Shown here: in pieces, positions 62,490 through 64,000 of the stretch
Position numbering within the stretch: the stretch's first letter is position 1
How the letters are laid out: every line of letters begins with the position of its first letter
Assembly (NCBI GenBank): GCA_035623075.1
Contig: DASPUC010000052.1
Coordinates: 1 to 64,000 of the forward strand
Direction: 5' to 3'
Length of the DNA: 64,000 bases
Source: Nitrospiraceae bacterium
Lineage (GTDB): Bacteria; Nitrospirota; Nitrospiria; Nitrospirales; Nitrospiraceae
The notes under the pieces: model-generated
Told to the model about the DNA's origin: nothing
Seen by the model: the letters and a program-made list of their open reading frames with translations, nothing else
Databases searched by the model: none
Position numbers and translations under genes: made by a program

Positions 62490-63261
62490 TTCGTTGATAC
62501 GCAGGCGTGGCCAGATCCTGACTGTCGAGATTCCAATCGATCACCAAGACGGTCGACCGAGTGGACGGCACCGAAAGAAGTCGCCGTCCGTCTTTCACCA
62601 CCACACTGACGGCTTGGGTAAAATTGAGCGTCGTGTCTCGTCCGGTTCCATTGCCGACAAAAAGAGGCAGGCCTGTCTTGCGAGTGCACCGTTCCCATTC
62701 GCCGTTCGGACCATGGAGCCCCGGCGCCCAGGCGGAAGATGAGACGAGGATTCGTGCTCCCTGAGTTCGGAGACTCTCGGCGATCCCGATTAAGAAGGCA
62801 TACGCGCAGATAAAGAGGCCGACACGATCGAATGGAACGATGGGAACCGGCGTCGCCTGTTTTCCCGGCGTTGACCATGACTCCGATCCGACTTGCAGCC
62901 TGTTGATCTTCCGGCGCGTTCCGACGATCGCGCCGGCCGGTCCAATAACAAACAACGAGTTGTACAGGATGTTCATCCGTCGATCCCGCTCGGGACACGA
63001 CACGAACAGTGCAATCCGACATCGGGCGGCGAGGCGGCACACGCTCATCATCCATGCGTCCGGCTGGGGCACGATCCAGTCCGTACCGATCCGGTGGGCA
63101 AAAGTATAACCGCAAACAGCGTGTTCAGGCCTGATGATCCACGTAGCTCCTGCTCCCGCAGCTGTCGTGATGGCCGTTTCAATCAGCCGCCGGTTGTGCG
63201 TCAGATCACCCGGAAGGAGTGCGAGATGAAGCAAGGCCACTCGCAACATATGCGTCGACAT
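62479..63261 (-). CDS. Carbon-nitrogen hydrolase, nitrilase superfamily
   Basis: The protein has 260 residues. The Glu-Lys-Cys triad is present: Glu in IIRPEHAVCGY, Lys in GTRRKINRL, Cys in LFICAYAFLIG. The Cys context is unusual, since most members read CYDxxFPE. It would hydrolyse a nitrile, amide or N-carbamoyl bond; the substrate is unknown. The next gene on the same strand overlaps its 3' end by 11 bases. The start may be MSTHMLRVAL or the internal Met four residues later. Confidence 0.8.
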   Translation of the reverse strand: MSTHMLRVALLHLALLPGDLTHNRRLIETAITTAAGAGATWIIRPEHAVCGYTFAHRIGTDWIVPQPDAWMMSVCRLAARCRIALFVSCPERDRRMNILYNSLFVIGPAGAIVGTRRKINRLQVGSESWSTPGKQATPVPIVPFDRVGLFICAYAFLIGIAESLRTQGARILVSSSAWAPGLHGPNGEWERCTRKTGLPLFVGNGTGRDTTLNFTQAVSVVVKDGRRLLSVPSTRSTVLVIDWNLDSQDLATPAYQRIEL

Positions 63262-63343
63262 CGCTCAGCATTCTCCCGTCTGGGTAGCTATCCTGGAAGG
63301 ATTATAGGAGGAATCGTCCCTGGGGACCGTACCGGTTGGCCCT

Positions 63344-63613
63344 TCATTTCTTATCCTTGGAGGGGCTTTCAATAGGCTGTTTGGACGGTGCTTTGCCTGT
63401 GACTTTCTTAAAGGTGTCCGCGATGGCAGGGCCGATTTTCGGAATTTCCTTCTCTACGTTCTGCTCCGCGCTCTTCAACCCGCGGCCGAGATCGTCAACA
63501 GTAATTCCTTTGCTTCCTTCGGTCTTCTGACTCTCGGCTGATGCGGTCCCAGATCCTACCAGGAAACACCAACACAACACTGCAAGACTGCCGACCATGT
63601 TTCTTCGACGCAT
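63344..63613 (-). CDS. Small secreted protein with Lys-rich tail
   Basis: The protein has 89 residues. It starts MRRRNMVGSLAVLCWCF, a clear signal peptide cleaved after SASA-type GTASA. The mature part is highly charged with a KSAEQNVEKEIPKIGPAIADTFKKV helix and a disordered SPSKDKK end. Unknown function. It is upstream of the nitrilase gene on the same strand. Confidence 0.65.
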   Translation of the reverse strand: MRRRNMVGSLAVLCWCFLVGSGTASAESQKTEGSKGITVDDLGRGLKSAEQNVEKEIPKIGPAIADTFKKVTGKAPSKQPIESPSKDKK

Positions 63614-63827
63614 AAGCCTCTCCGCAACTGTTTCCACTATATCATGGGAGTGACTCAGGACGAGGGCATGGTGTCGGAAACGGGTTGATGAAACGGATTC
63701 TTCGGATCGGCAACATTGGGGAGAAGCTCACACGAAACGCGGCAATCTATCTTGGACGATCCAAAGGAGTGTGCTATCGTGGCGTCTCACAACGTGGTCG
63801 AAGCTGTTTGGTGGAAGGTCGTGGTCC

Positions 63828-64000
63828 ATGTCCTATGATATGCGGGTAATTCCGATCAGCGAGTTTTTGCGCACGGATGTGTCCGGAGAGATTGATCTCC
63901 CGGCAACCCGCGCCGTCTTGAAAGAACTGCTGGACATCTGTGCTCGCAGTAACATCTACCACATCCTGATCGACGGCCGAGAAGCACGTTCGCGCTCCAG
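63828..64000 (+). CDS. Partial gene, 3' end outside the window; STAS-like small protein
   Basis: 57 residues are visible: MSYDMRVIPISEFLRTDVSGEIDLPATRAVLKELLDICARSNIYHILIDGREA, running to the window edge. The alternating strand/helix pattern and the end HILIDGREA, with a strand before a conserved Asp-Gly, resembles STAS/SpoIIAA-like proteins. A GGAAGGTCGTGG element precedes the ATG. The rest of the gene is needed to name it. Confidence 0.55.
   Translation, partial: MSYDMRVIPISEFLRTDVSGEIDLPATRAVLKELLDICARSNIYHILIDGREARSRS

Overview
The window is a gene-dense bacterial chromosome segment with moderately high GC. Its content (a large Pil-Chp-like chemosensory cluster, c-type haem proteins, lptFG-fabF-acp-lpxD, many secreted proteins of unknown function) suits a Gram-negative bacterium. 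Gene style and composition resemble Nitrospira (phylum Nitrospirota). That placement rests on recognition alone, since no rRNA or marker phylogeny is available here.

Layout. 1-2.4 kb: the tail of a PqiB-like MCE transporter gene with pqiC, a tRNA-Gly, two small envelope proteins, and rpmB on the minus strand. 2.4-3.9 kb: a large unknown membrane-anchored protein. 4.07-16.1 kb: a plus-strand cobalamin locus with two cobalamin riboswitches. The first precedes btuF-btuC-btuD and the second precedes btuB, which is followed by a CWC-type Cys-rich protein, an adenosyltransferase, cobU, cobT, cobS, cbiB, a CobD-like decarboxylase and cbiZ. Together they import corrinoids across both membranes, adenosylate them, strip the side chain of incomplete corrinoids and rebuild the lower ligand. 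No corrin-ring synthesis genes occur here.

16.8-29.6 kb: a chemosensory locus with a periplasmic-type haem protein, a CheY-like regulator, CheW, an MCP, a CheA hybrid with three Hpt domains, two divergent CheW-like proteins, a receiver fused to a long coiled coil, and two paralogous proteins with Hpt-like domains lacking the phospho-His. One of the two carries an HD-GYP domain with altered signature residues. No cheR or cheB is present. This is the best candidate for an undescribed system, probably linking periplasmic redox or ligand sensing to c-di-GMP and surface behaviour.

30.2-35.2 kb (minus): lptF, lptG, fabF, an acyl carrier protein and lpxD, an outer-membrane lipid block. 35.4-39.0 kb: a cold-shock protein with a strong hairpin, a TPR protein and a 2-hydroxyacid dehydrogenase. 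39.2-42.7 kb: a flavin/Fe-S dehydrogenase coupled to a small membrane dihaem protein, then a MoaD/ThiS-like protein. 42.8-55 kb: envelope and unknown proteins, HrpB, OsmC, a YgaP-like membrane protein, a HEAT-like protein, a decayed response regulator, PilZ, two repeat proteins and an acetolactate synthase-like enzyme. 55-64 kb: small proteins, methylglyoxal synthase, an MHS-type MFS transporter, a CPA1 antiporter, a C39-like protease, a receiver-kinase, a frameshifted His-rich gene, a nitrilase-family hydrolase, and a partial gene at the right edge.

No CRISPR array, insertion sequence, prophage or rRNA was seen. A short dispersed repeat occurs inside both riboswitches and again near 42.35 kb.
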